DNA of 64,000 nucleotides from Bidens hawaiensis (lineage: Eukaryota; Streptophyta; Magnoliopsida; Asterales; Asteraceae), in contig JAIQDT010004982.1 of assembly GCA_021521415.1 (NCBI GenBank), positions 124,001 to 188,000 of the forward strand. Reading direction: 5' to 3'. The translations under genes were made by a program, and so were the position numbers. Numbering within the stretch: the stretch's first letter is position 1; every line of letters begins with the position of its first letter. The notes beneath the pieces were generated by a model. It saw nothing but the letters and a program-made list of their open reading frames with translations. It had not been told where the DNA came from and did not search any database. Shown here one piece after another: positions 21,958 through 34,201 of this stretch.

Positions 21958-24144
21958 TTAAATCGCGCCGATGCTCTGCAAACCCTATTCTGCGGTCTTA
22001 CTTTTCACCGTAGCCATGTTCTACTTGAAATTTCATTTGGAATCGATCACTCTTCAACTTTAAAGATATGTATCAAACCTAATGTCGATTGTTAACCAAT
22101 CAATTGATCTTTTAAATTGATCAATCTTCAACATCTTTTGTTCTCTCTAGGTTGTGATGGATTTGAAAATGCCATTAGAGGTTACAGGAATGCAATCATT
22201 CTTCATGTATTGATAACAAGTAAACTTTTTAATTAATTGGTTCGTTTGCAATTTAAACCCGTCAAAATTGATTTTGAGTATCCATTTCTAGGCAATAATA
22301 TTGATTGTTTATTTGTCCTTTTTCAGGTATGGTTTGTTGCAATCTAAACCTATTCGAATCATTGAAGATTATTAATATCCAGGAAGTAGTGTTATATTAT
22401 TGTGATTATCTCCTTAGTTGATTATTTTTCTTTATTATTTGAAGAACTAATACAAACCTTAGCTTTTTAACTTTAAAATATGCATTATACTATGAAGTGG
22501 TGTAGTAATAAGTGACTGCTATTAATTATGATTTATTCGACTGGTTGTAACAATTATTGCGTTTGTTATTGATTTGGATTCGATATCAATGTTTTAACAA
22601 TCGTTTGTTTTCATTTTAATCTATGTTCGTTTATTATTCATGTAAACCCTAAATCTATTTTAGAGCGTATTTGATGATTGTTGGTTCGGTTTGTGTTCGA
22701 TATAAACCCTACATCTAAATCATTATTCATCTATAATAAAAAAGTTTTATTGCGGGTTTTATTTATGTCATTATTAGTATGTAATTAGCTTCTTTTGAAG
22801 TTATCGCAGAGTATGGGGAAATTTTAAAACAATTAGTTGTACTTTAAATGAGTGCAAATATAGGAAAATGTTCACGGGTCAAACCGAACTGACTTGAAAT
22901 TTGTAGAAGTTTTGCGATTAGGTATACTTGAAATCGGTAAAAATTTGGAAAAACATTCACGGGCCAACCCAAAATTTGTAAAAGTTAGACAATTAGCAAT
23001 AGTTGAAATGTGTCAAAATTTGGGAAACGGTTCACGGTCGATCTGACTCAATCCGACCTAAAAAGTTTAAATTTAAAACAATTATTTTCTTGAAATCCAT
23101 AATTTTGTTCTTAAGAAACAAATATTAATGTATGATTGAAATCATTATTTCCATTTAAGTGTTCATATACTTTTTCATATAGAGAACAAAAGTATTATCA
23201 AATTATTTTTTATTATAATTGAATAAGTCATTAATCGTATTTATATTTGCATATATGTTATGAATGACCTGCTAATGTTTTTCTTTTTATTACTGCTAGC
23301 TTAAGTACTTGCAAACTAGTCGGGTTGACTGATTCGTCAACACCTTCCTAAATTTCCTTCGAATTTTGAAAATACTGCACAACAGGCCGGGTTGAGTGAC
23401 CGCTATTTTTTCTGTTTTCTTTTGGTTTCCCATCTTTCTTGAAAAATCCTTGATAAAGTTTTACTTTGCCATTTTCTTTACATTAATAGAAGTCACTGCT
23501 ACAATAAAGGGTATTTTGGGTAATACAAATATATAAAATTATATTTTTAGGTATGTAAAAGTGATTTGTATACTTCTAATGTAGTTTTTCATTGTTTATC
23601 TATGCAATATATACGTATAAAACATCATTTACTAACTTTCCATTTTCATGGTTTGTCGTTTTGCAGGAACGATTATTATTGAAGCTATTAAAGCAATGAA
23701 GATAATTAAAGAACATGTACTACATAAAAGTAAGCAGAAGATAATGGTGGAGTGTTCGACTTCTAATTTCCGAGTGGATTTAAAAGCCATAACCATGTTA
23801 GCTAACTCAGTTGTGGATGTTTTTTTCCCATAATATTAGTGTGTGTAGTATTGGTGGGTGCTAATGGTTTGTATTTATATGTATTATAACATCATGCATG
23901 TTGTTAGAAAGCATGGAAGAAACTTAAACAAGGGATTACATAGAAGATATACTAATGTTGTATTCAGGTGAGTTAGTTATTAGCAAGTTTTACACTTTAA
24001 TAGTACTAATTTAAGAATAAAAATGTTATTATTGTATTGATTTATGCAACAATTGTAGACGTTTCAACATGAGAGCAATGTTTTTCAATATAGAATGTCA
24101 TTACTCTAGTGACAAAAGTAAATGATGATTTTGTTATTCAGTTA

Positions 24145-25108
24145 TGTTTCGGTCAAAAATTAACAATGTAATTTAGTGATCAAATTCGTATGTGAGGTAG
24201 AGTGCTTGATCAAGAATAGAGTGAACACAATGATTTGATTACGAGGGAAAAAGCCCTTAATCGTGAGGATCTCCGGCACAAAAAACCCCGGATGGTGAAA
24301 ACTATCACTGTCTCTTTTATTAATAACAAAAAGGGTGATTACAAGTGGTGGAGCTGATAATTGCTCGAATACTAAGTGTTACAATGAGTTCCGATCGCTA
24401 TGAATGTAAAGTGTGTTTGTGTTACATGTGTTTTTCTAACTGATCACAGCAGCCTATTTATATACATAATAATATCTCAAGGATTTATGAATAATAAAGA
24501 TCATAATTAAGTTTCCTAAGAATCTGCCCCAGTCTTCAATATAAAGGTTTCATGCTTTGATCACGTGGTTTAATGGCTTTAAATGCGAAGTTATATGTTG
24601 GACTTGATCTCTTTACCGTTACACCTCACGTCTTTGACCGATTCCTTAGGGAGTCACTTGTCAAACGTAGTCCCATCTGCAAAATATCCTCAAATATTTC
24701 AAGGATAATACAACAGTTAATAATTATCAGGGATACTGAATACTGAAAATCTGTCAGTGAATCCGGGATCCTTATTCATAGAAATTATTACTGACAATAA
24801 TAGAGTTCTTCCACGTGATAATATTAACTATTAGTGCGAGATTTCAGCATACAATCAATTTTGACTGTTAACCATTACTTGGCCTTTACTCCTAACGGTT
24901 ATGGCTCATTCGACGCGTTTTCTTCAACCACCAACCTTGTATTTCGCATGGACTAAATCAACAATTATTATCTGCATTTATAAATCAACGCCAAGAGAGA
25001 AATATCTATTTATTAGCATTAATACTCAGGATACTAAACTTATTCGAGAATCCTAAACATATTCGGGATCCTGAGCATATATCCAACTATAAAATTTGAG
25101 CCCTAACA
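24145..25108 (-). repeat. Tat 3' LTR
   Basis: Plus strand begins TGTTTCGGTC and ends CCCTAACA. Pairs with 32271-33236. Confidence 0.95.
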
Positions 25109-26319
25109 ATTGTCCTCAAAATTTGACAGCTGTTTTTTTTACCAATTTCAGCTGTTAAATTTTCTAATGATAATCTGTTTTCCATGTAGCACCAAAATTT
25201 TATGATTTAGCACCGACTAAAGTTGACATCATTACGAGAATAAATCAGTCCTTCGAAATCGCTGTTGTTGTTATTAAATCCTCAAAATAAAATTGATTTC
25301 ATTAGGATTTAAAAATCTATGTGAGGTTTCTTAACAAATTAGGCTTAATTCAATAAACCAACACGAAGTTATAAAATTCATTTTGTAAATAGGGCAAGAA
25401 GTAGGAAATAAAGAATATTCACAAATAGGAAGTCATACCAGAATCATATAGCAACTAACTCTGATAAGGTATAGATCATTTCATCCTTGTAATAAGATTA
25501 CCTTTCAGGATGTTCTTCTAATCATAAGGATATACTGATAGACCTGCAATATTATCCTGAAAATAATTTCAGAAATTCTGGCGACAAGGCCCAAAAAACT
25601 GGCGACAAGGCCTACACTGGCGACAAGGCCCTTAGAAGAGGTGAAAACCCCTTAAACCTTAGGAATAAACTGGCGACAAGGCCCTTTAGAAGAGGTGAAA
25701 ACCCCTTAAACTTTAGGAAATGGCACGTCTACCATAAACTTGAGATTCAAACCAATAGCTGAGGATAACGAGGTAGCAAGTCAATATATTTCATGTGCTG
25801 GCCCCGTCTCTCGCACTACGGCCGAATAAACATGCGCTACAGGCGATCTTAAGAAGAGGTGAAAACCCCTTAAACCTTTGGATTCAAACCAATAGCTGAG
25901 GATAACGAGGTAACAAGTCACTATATTTCATGTGCTAGCCCCGTCTCTCGCACTACGGCCGAATAAACGTGGGCTACAGGCAATCTTAAGAAGAGGTGAA
26001 AACCCCTTAAACCTTAGAAGGCATTGAATAATACCTCAACTGGAGACAAAGGCTGAAGAAACTGGCGACAAGGCCCAAAAAGATTGGCAACAAGGCCCAA
26101 ATATACTGGCAACAAGGCCTAGATAAACTGGCGACAAGGCCCAAAATAACTTCATTCCATGTGGGGATACCACATGTCTTCAGGCTACAAAACACTCAAA
26201 TCTAGGTGAGGGGTGGGTGTTAGCCTTGCTAACACCACTCCGATGCTTAAGTCAGTACCATGATAAAAGAATAATAATATATAAATTCGAATACATACCT
26301 TAGTTGTTTAACATTACTG
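25109..26319 (-). repeat. Tat 3' noncoding region with interspersed repeats
   Basis: Between 25577 and 26145 the phrase CTGGCGACAAGGCC (or close variants) occurs about eight times. AGAGGTGAAAACCCCTTAAA occurs four times, and a longer block from ACCAATAGCTGAGGATAACG to CGAATAAACRTG occurs twice (about 25752 and 25889). Repeats of this kind in the 3' region are known for Tat/Ogre-type elements and can seed satellite DNA. No protein is supported here. Confidence 0.85.
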
Positions 26320-27407
26320 TTAAATTATCCTTGGGATAGAAGTCTTACATAAAATATTTTTTGAGGTGGATAGCGTTCCAAGCCCTTGGTAACAAGTCAC
26401 CATCCAAAGTAGACAATATGTATGCCCCTTTCCTGCTTCTGACTCAATCAAGTAAGGACCTTCCCACTTTGGTGCAAGCTTTCCATCTGCAGGATTTGTA
26501 GTATTTTGAATGGCTTTTCGGAGAACCAAATCCCCTTATTGAAATCTACGAACCCTGATATTCTTGTTGTAGGACTTTGCTATCTTCTGTTGATAAGAGG
26601 CCATTCTGATCTTTGCTAAATCTCTGAGTTCTTCTATTGCATCTAGATCTTCAAGTAGACTCTGGGTATTATCTTCAGGATTTTGGTGACTGACTCTAGC
26701 TGTAGGGATAACCATCTCTGTCGGGATAACTGCTTCAGCTCCAAATACCAATGAGAAAGGAGTCTGACCAGTAGCATTCTTTGAAGTGGTCCTATCTGCC
26801 CAAAGAACAAAAGGTAGTTTCTCGGCCCACTTTCCTTTCTTAGACCCCAACTTTTTCTTCAGGTTATTGATAATGATTTTGTTGCTTGATTTGGCCTGAC
26901 CGTTAGCCTGAGGATGGAAAGGTGTTGAGGTGATCATCTTGATTCCCCAACTGGCACAAAAGTTAGTGGTTCTCTTGCCAATGAACTGCGAGCCATTGTC
27001 ACACACTATCCTGCCGGGATTCCGAATCTTGTCAGGATATTGGGTTTGATTAATGAGATAACTTCTTTCTCTCTGACTTGAACAAAAGCTTCCGCTTCAA
27101 TCCACTTCGAGAAATAATCCGTCATGGCTAGCATAAAGACCTTTCCTCATGGAGCTCTTGGTAGTTTTCCCATGATATCCATACCCCACTTCATGAAAGG
27201 CCAAGGGGATATAATAGGATACAAGGGTTCTGCTGGCTGGTGCAAAATGTTGCAGTGTCTCTGGCATGCATCACATTTCTGGGAATAATTCATAGCATCT
27301 CTCTTCATCGTTGGCCAAAAGTATCCGGTCCTCAGGATTTTGGAGAATAGTGCTCTGCCCCCAGTGTGATTCCCACAGTCTCCTTCATGGATATCTTGAA
27401 GAACTTC
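26320..27407 (-). pseudogene. Tat integrase segment, catalytic Glu replaced
   Basis: The N-terminal zinc region (HEGDCGNHTGG ... CDACQ) lies at 27380-27270, the first catalytic Asp in WGMDIMG near 27175, and the second in CDNGSQF near 27000. The third position, normally Glu in NGQAEA, reads NGQAKSSNK, so the catalytic Glu is Lys. A stop at 27408, a TGA near 27154 and a one-base loss near 27012 also break the frame. The C-terminal part to 26320 has KWEGPYLIE. The product could not catalyse integration. Confidence 0.85.
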
Positions 27408-28637
27408 TTAAGCTTCTGCCTTCTTCAAGCACCTAAGATATGGTCCTGCAAGAGATTTATAGTATAATATATCATTCATTATAGTATATGGGATTACCTT
27501 CGTGCGAAAAGCTCTCGGGTTTTCATCCTTGGGGATAACTCCATCCTGAATATATCTCCGGATCGGGATAATCCAAGAGTTTTCATTATCCTCAGGATTT
27601 TTGACTCTTCTATCTTCATCATCTTCTGATATTTCATTGACACCTTGCTCTTCTATTGTTGGGTTCAGGATATGTATGATAGGAATCTTGACACCTTCCG
27701 GTATTCTGAAGGATGAAGCTAAGTATGCTAGGGCATCTGCTTCAACGTTCTCTTCTCTAGGTACCTGTGAAATATCAAACATTTCAAAACATTTTGCTAG
27801 TTTTTTGACTAGCTCTAAATATTTCATTAGTTTTTCTCCTCTAACAGTATATGAACCGTTAAAACGATTAGTTAATAATAATGAATCAACATGTACTTGA
27901 ATAAACCTGATTTTCATGTCGATTGCTAGTTGTAATCCTGCTATCAAAGCTTCGTATTCTGCCTCATTGTTTGTGGCTTGGAATCCGCAGGATATGGATT
28001 GAGGTATAATGTCCCCCTGTGGCGATTTCAGCAGGATCCCGAGACCTGTTTCTCTAACATTTGAAGCACCATCAGTGTATAGATTCCACTTATCTTTGGT
28101 TTCTTCAAGTTGTTGGACTTCCAAGTCTGCTTCTTCTTTTAGTTCACTGGTGAAATCAGCTACAAAGTCTGCTAATGCCTGGGATTTGATGGCAGTTGTA
28201 GGTTCATATGCTATATCATATGCATTAAGCTTTACATCCCATTTTTCCATCCTACCTGACATTTCTGGTTTTCTCAAAACAGACTTAATAGGGTAATTAA
28301 TTTTAATAAGCATAAGGTGAGTTTCAAAATAATGTCTACGTTTAGTAGATGCCATAATAAGTGCTAAAATTAATTTCTCAATATAAGAATACCTGGTTTC
28401 AGCATTCAATAGACTTTTACTTACATAATAGATGGGATGCTGTTGACCTTCGAGATCTTTGGCTAAAACTGCACTAACAACATTATTTGATACAGCTAGA
28501 TATAGAGATAGAGGTTCACCTTCTCCGGGTTTTACAAGCAGAGGAGCATAGGAAAGATAAGCTTTTAAGGACATTAAAGCTTCCTCATGCTTACTGGTCC
28601 ACTCTAACCTTTTGTTTTTCCTTAGGATATCATAAAA
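27408..28637 (-). pseudogene. Tat tandem RNase H segment (native plus archaeal-type)
   Basis: From 28574 a 388-codon frame holds a weakened native RNase H (LYLAVSNNVVSAVLAKD, HPIYYVSKSL) followed by a complete second RNase H of archaeal type: YTDGASNVRETG (Asp), NNEAEYEALIAG (Glu), VHVDSLLLTN (Asp) and NVEADALA (Asp). Dual RNase H is a known trait of the Tat lineage. It is in the same frame as the RT segment but separated from it by a TAA at 28638-28640. Confidence 0.88.
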
Positions 28638-29558
28638 TTATTTGCACTTTTCTGAGGATTTGGATATGAATCTATTGAGTGCCGCTATTCTGCCAGTTAG
28701 CCTTTGAACATCTTTGACTGATGCTGGGGATTTCAGATTCAGGATAGCTTGTATTTGCTCTGGACTCGCCTCTGTTCCCCTTTTGGTGACCATGTATCCC
28801 AAGAATTTGCTAGCTTTCACTCCGAAATGGCACTTTGCAGGATTCAGCTTCATGTTATTTTTGTCGAGGATATCAAATGCTGTCTTGAGATCCTGGAGGT
28901 GATCCTCAGCTTTCTTGGACTTCACCACCATATCATCAATATAGACCTCCATCGTGTCCCCCAGTTGTTCTTTGAACATCATGTTAACTAACCTCTGATA
29001 GGTTGCACCTGCATTTCTAAGTCCAAAGGGCATAGCAATATAACAATAAATACCTGTGGGAGTCATGAAGGTTGTGTCTTCTTGATCTGAGGGCTCCATT
29101 TGGATTTGCTGAAATCCTGAGGATGCGTCCATAAATGTCAGCATCTCGTGGCCGGCTATAGCATCTACCATTGAATCGATGTGTGGTAGAGGGAATGGAT
29201 CTTTAGGACAAGCCTTATTCAAGTCTGAGAAATCCACATAAACTCTCCATTTTCCATTCTTTTTCTGCACAACCACCACATTTGCTAACCATCGGGGATA
29301 TTGGACTTCCCTAATTATATTTGCCTTCAAAAGTCTTTCAACTTCTTCTTGGATAATTGTGTTTCTCTCAGGTGCAAACTTTCTTCTCTTTTGGTGGATT
29401 GGCCTGAAAGTATTATCAATTCCAAGTTTATGTGTTATAATATCTTTGGAAATACCTGTCATATCTTCATGTTTCCATGCAAATGTTGACAGTCTCGACT
29501 TGAGGAAATCGAGCAATTTCGACTCAATATCCTCAGGAATGCTCGTTCCCATCAGCAC
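28638..29558 (-). pseudogene. Tat reverse transcriptase segment
   Basis: A 306-codon open stretch with the full RT core: WRVYVDFSDLNKACPKDPFP, the FMDASSGFQQI motif A, MPFGLRNAGATYQRLVN, the catalytic YIDDMVVKSK, and KFLGYMVT. Catalytic aspartates are intact. It ends at a TAA that cuts it from the RNase H domains, and it is in a different frame from the protease at 29677-30084. Confidence 0.9.
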
Positions 29559-29676
29559 TTTGACTTCAGGATCTTCGGGGATAAGGAAGTACTTCTTTGA
29601 TTTTTTGTTCCCTGGACTCCATTACGTCTCGTGCCGACTTCTGTAATTGTTGCGCCTACTGGGATTTGGCAGTACA

Positions 29677-30084
29677 CTACATAGAAGAGGTGTAGCAATT
29701 CTTTGCATTTTGTTGATCACTGATGATTTTGATAATTCCCCACGGACTTTGGAGTTTCACACATTGGTGATAAGTGGAGGGGACTGCTTCCATGTTGTGT
29801 ATCCAGGGCCTGCATAATATAATATTGCAACAAGACAAACAGTCAATAACACAAAATTTTTGCATCTTGTTTACCCCTTCAACATATACTGGGAGCTTGA
29901 TATCCCCAATAGTGTTCTTAGTCTCTCCACTAAATCTAACCAATACTGAGGAGCTGGGGATAATCTCATTCTCAGGAATATTCATCTTTTTCAGCACATC
30001 AAGTTGAATAATGTTGACAGAGCTTCCACCATCTATGAGGATCTTGTGCACATAATGGTTAGCCACATATAATGTTATTACCAA
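29677..30084 (-). pseudogene. Tat protease segment
   Basis: A 135-codon frame with the retropepsin active site in the form typical of this lineage, KILIDGGSSVNII, and the later ILCRPWIH block. It would cleave the polyprotein in the particle. Frameshifts separate it from both gag and RT. Confidence 0.82.
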
Positions 30085-30212
30085 ACTATCATGGTGAGGA
30101 TCCAGAATATTGACTCTATCGCTTTCATCAAAGGATATGGTCTTTGATTGAGTGAGAATGGATATGTCTTTGTTGGTCTATCAACCACTTCTAACTTTCT
30201 TTGATCAGCATT

Positions 30213-32189
30213 TTATTTTGTAGCAGAATAAGAGGTTCCACATATGTCAGATCCTCCGGATATGAACAAGATTGTTTTTGCATTTGTTGGTGGAGGAGTC
30301 GCCTTTTCAGGATTTTGCTCTTTTCCCTTCTTCCGACCAAGTAGCTCTTTCAAGTGGCCCTTGCTGAGAAGATAACTAATCTCCCTTCTGAGTGCAATGC
30401 AATCCTCAGTCAAGTGCCCAAAATCTTCGTGGAAGGCACACCATTTTGATTTGTCTTTCCAGGCTTCTTGTTTCTCCATCTTCTTTGGCCACCTGGCTTT
30501 CTCACCTAAATCCTGCATGGCACACATTAATCCACCAATATCAACAGAAAAACAATATTCAGAGATCTTAGGATATTCTTCATCATCTCTATCATTCACT
30601 GCATTAATCCTGGGATTATCAGGCTTGTAGTAAGGTTTTGATCAATATGATTTTCCCGGGGATTCGGCTTTCCTGTTCGTCTGATCATATTTTGGGATAT
30701 CGATCTTTTTAAAGTTTTTCTTATCATCTTCTAGCCTGATGAACCTCATAGCTCTGCTTCTTGCTTCATCCAACGACCTGCATGGAGTCATAACAAGATC
30801 ATCATAGAAAGAGGAGTCTTTCTCTAACCCCAACTTAAGAGCTTCCACTGCCGAAGCAGGGTTTAGATTTGGAATTTCCAGTGACTCCTTGCTAAACCTG
30901 GTAATAAAATCTCTCAAGGATTCCCCAGGATTCTGGGTAACCATATAAAGATCACCTGTCATATTCTCAAACGTTCTACTGCAAGAAAACTGGTTATTGA
31001 ACAAGTTAACTAAATGAGAAAAGGAAGTGATAGTATTAGGAGTAATACTCAGTAGCCATTTCATGGCTGCTCCGGTCAAGGTAGACCCAAACCCCTTGCA
31101 AAGACATGCTTCCTTGATTTCCATAGGGATTGGGTTGATCTCCATACACTCTCTATACTGTGCAACGTGTTCCTCAGGATCCGTTGAACCATCATACAGT
31201 TTCATATTTGGGGTTTGAAACCCTTTCGGGATCTGTATGTTACCAATTGTCGGCACAAATCGGGATATTCTGTGACTATCAGTGGGAACTTCAGCCATTG
31301 GACGGATTAAACCAGGAACATTTGATATCATGTCCTTAAGCTTCTGCAACTCCCGGGCTAAACTTGAACTTATGCCTGCATCCTGCAAAAATCCTTGATT
31401 AGGACTAAAGGGAATTGTATTGAAAGTGTTACCCTGATTGATATTCTGAGGAACAGTCTGGGTGTTGTAGCTTGCATTCCCAAACATAATATTTCCTGGA
31501 GTAGCAAATGGAGTGGTCGAAGTGTTAGCCTGCATCGGGATAAAGTCTCCCTGGTGCATCTCAGAGGATCCTACGAAATGCTGAGTCATCTGTTGATAAG
31601 GACCTGAGGATCCCATCCGATGGAACAATCCTGAGGATCCGGACTGTTGAAATAATCCTGAGGATCCCGCATGTTAAAATGATCCTAAGGATCCTGCATG
31701 TTGAAACGGCCCAGCAGAGGATGCGTTCAAGTATCCTTGGGACCCAGAAGAGTGCAATCCCGTAGACCCTGAGTGCTGGAAAGATGTGGATCCAAGGTTG
31801 TACGCCATAGTGGACTCCGGACGCACCAATCCTGAATATCCTGGAGAAGTGAAGTCCATAGATCTCGAGATTAGTGGTGTGAATTCTTCCGCCAGCTTCT
31901 TGGTTTTCCTGATATCTTTCAGTTCCCTCACGAGCATCTGGTTGGTCTTGTTCTGGCGTTCCATCTGTTCATGTAACCGTCTATACATAGAAAGAAGGTT
32001 GTTGTTGGACACCATATTGGGATCCTAGGGAGACGGCCTTGATCCTGAGAACACGGGAGTAGCAGGTTTCTTCTGAATGTTGTCAGGTTTCTTTAGGATA
32101 TCACCAGCAGGAGGAGGAGGCATAGGAGGCCTCATAGAGGGAGCTGAAGCTGCGGCAGAAGAGGAAACATTACTCGGTTGGGAAGACAT
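30213..32189 (-). pseudogene. Tat gag, with internal Ser/Gly repeats
   Basis: One frame runs from an ATG at 32189-32187 to 30213, interrupted by TAG (32025-32027), TAA (31674-31676) and TGA (30642-30644). The N-terminal part is Pro/Ala-rich, then LHEQMERQNKTNQMLVREL (possible coiled coil), then about six imperfect repeats of a GSSGLFQ type unit (31560-31790), then the gag core with GAAMKWLLSI, NPGESLRDFITRF and a zinc-knuckle-like WCAFHEDFGHLTEDC. All three stops could arise from Gln or Arg codons by single C-to-T changes. Confidence 0.85.
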
Positions 32190-32250
32190 ATTGTGGATGT
32201 TGAAAATATGGTTTAATTTGAGGGTTAATATTGATCAAAGCACCATTTGC

Positions 32251-32267
32251 CCCCACGTTGGGCGCCA
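32251..32267 (-). other. Primer binding site, tRNA-Lys-like
   Basis: Plus strand CCCCACGTTGGGCGCCA differs at one base from the plant tRNA-Lys 3' end as I know it (CCCCACGGTGGGCGCCA). It lies three bases inside the 5' LTR. Confidence 0.8.
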
Positions 32268-32270
32268 AAT

Positions 32271-33236
32271 TGTTTCGGTAAAAAATTAACAAGGTAATTT
32301 AGTGATCAAATTCGTATGTGAGGTAGAGTGCTTGATCAAGAATAGAGTGAACACAATGATTTGATTACGAGGGAAAAAGCCCTTGATCGTGAGGATCTTC
32401 GGCACAAAACACCCCCGGACGGTGAAAACTATCACCGTCTCTTTTATTAATAACAAAAAGGGTGATTACAAGTGGTGAAACTGATAATTGCTCGAATACT
32501 AAGTGTTACAATGAGTTTTGATCGCTATGAATGTGAAGTGTGTGTGTATTACATGCGTTTTTCTAACTGATCACAGCAGCCTATTTATATACATAATAAT
32601 ATCTCAAGGACTTTATGAATAATAAAGGTCATAATTAAGTTTCCTAAGAATCCGCCCCTGTCTTCAGTATAAAGGTTTCATGCTTTGATCATGTGGTTTA
32701 ATGGCTTTAAATGCGAAGTTATATGTTGGACTTGATCTCTTAACCGTTACACCTCACGTTTTTGTCCGATTCTTTAGGGAGTCACTCGTCAAACGTAGTT
32801 CCATCTGCAAAATATCCTCAAATATTTCGAGGATAATACAACAGTTAGTAATTATCAGGGATACCGAATACTGAAAATTTGTCAGTGAATCCGGGATCCT
32901 AATTCATAGAAATGATTCCTGACAATAATAGAGTTCTCCCACGTGCTAATATTAACTATTAGTGCGAGATTTCAGTATACAATCAATATTTGACCGTTAA
33001 CCATTACTTGGCCTTTACTCCTAAGGGTTATGGCTCATTCAACACGTTTTCTTCAACCACCACCCGTGTATTTCGCATGGACTAAATCTACAATTATTAT
33101 CTGCAATTATAAATCAACGCCAAGAGAGAAATATCTATTTATTAGCATTATACTCAGGATACTAAAATTATTCGAGAATCCTGAACATATTCGGGATCCT
33201 GAGCATATATCTGACTATAAAATTTGGGCCCTAACA
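32271..33236 (-). repeat. Tat 5' LTR
   Basis: Plus strand begins TGTTTCGGTA and ends CCCTAACA; target duplication AGTTA follows. Confidence 0.95.
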
Positions 33237-33383
33237 AGTTATACAAACAAACATTCGTTTTGGTTTTTCAGCTCATGTAGTATACAAAGATGCTAATCAT
33301 TTAATTATTTATATTATAATATTATATGCTTTTATTGTTTTTATTATAGTATCACCCCGTGTATTACACGGGCTCTAACCTAG

Positions 33384-33614
33384 TATATGTATATGGGGCT
33401 ACAACACAATTACACCCTTAAAATAAAAACTCACCTTTTGCTGATTGAGTGCCACATGGCGCAAGTCGCCCCACTTTATAGCTCCTCCACTACATATAGC
33501 TTTATTAACGCAGTTTTCTTTAATTATGACATGATTAAACATGATGTGCATGAAGTCTGTGAAAAAAAAACTACTTATATCATTTAACTTGAGAAAAGTG
33601 TGTGTATATATATA
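33384..33614. other. Spacer between Helitrons
   Basis: Short AT-rich spacer with no supported feature. Confidence 0.5.
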
Positions 33615-34095
33615 CTAGCTTTTATATATCCCCTCATATTACGGGGTTGTTTTCATTATTCGTTTCTAATATTTATATTTTTTTTAGGATTTTAATTTTC
33701 TTTATTACAAGAAAGTTAATAATACACTTAAAATTTTATGATAATAGGGGTTCACAAATAAATGAGATGTTGTAACCCGGTTTAAAAGCGATTTGAGTTA
33801 GGTGAGACCTATGACATGTTGTTTTTACTATAAAATTGTTTCTTAATTATAAATAACATCTTTTAAAAATACGGATATTAATTTTTAGTATATCCCTATT
33901 TTATAAGATTTTCATATCAAATATTTGATAAGATTAATTTTTAATATAATGAGACGTTATAACCCGTTTAAGGGCTATCTGGGTTTAGTGAGACTTAGAC
34001 ACGTGAATTCGAGTCAAATGCATGAGAAACCTTCATTTAGAAATAAAACAATCTGGTGGCTTGAGAAAATTTAAGGAAGTTTCGTTTATATATAT
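33615..34095 (-). mobile_element. Helitron-like element, minus strand, copy A
   Basis: Read on the minus strand, the sequence ends in a CCCC/GGGG hairpin (33638-33655), a short spacer and CTAG (33618-33615), a Helitron 3' end. The body from about 33700 to 34045 is homologous to 34705-35052. The 5' end lies in a TA-rich tract and is uncertain. Confidence 0.55.
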
Positions 34096-34136
34096 ATATA
34101 TATAAATATACACACACACACACACACTAGCTTTTA

Positions 34137-34170
34137 TCCCCCCGTATTACGGGGTTGTTTTACATTATTC

Positions 34171-34201
<31 letters not shown>

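Larger units (their letters stand above)
24145..33236 (-). mobile_element. Tat-lineage Ty3/gypsy LTR retrotransposon, degenerate
   Basis: A 9.1-kb minus-strand element with LTRs of 964 and 966 bp and a perfect 5-bp target duplication AGTTA (24140-24144, 33237-33241). Order on the minus strand: 5' LTR, tRNA-Lys-like primer site, gag, protease, RT, native RNase H, a second archaeal-type RNase H, integrase, a repeat-rich 3' region, 3' LTR. The second RNase H and the YIDDMVVKSK RT signature identify the Tat lineage. All genes carry stops or frameshifts. LTRs differ by about 5% by eye. Confidence 0.93.
21479..33383 (+). mobile_element. Non-autonomous Helitron, split by the Tat retrotransposon
   Basis: The 5' end reads TCTATACTCTTTAATAATAA after an A (21478). 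The 3' end has hairpin CCCGTG-TATTA-CACGGG (33356-33372), then CTCTAAC and CTAG (33380-33383), followed by T. Insertion between A and T without target duplication is the Helitron rule. Excluding the retrotransposon it is about 2.8 kb. No Rep/helicase frame is present, so it would have moved with help from another copy. A frame at 23648-23833 after a TTTTGCAG acceptor-like site could be a captured exon but matches nothing I recognise. Confidence 0.75.

Noticed and set aside
23648..23833. 61-codon plus-strand gene
   Set aside because: An acceptor-like TTTTGCAG precedes it, but there is no recognised domain and no supported neighbouring exon; kept only as a possible captured exon within the Helitron.
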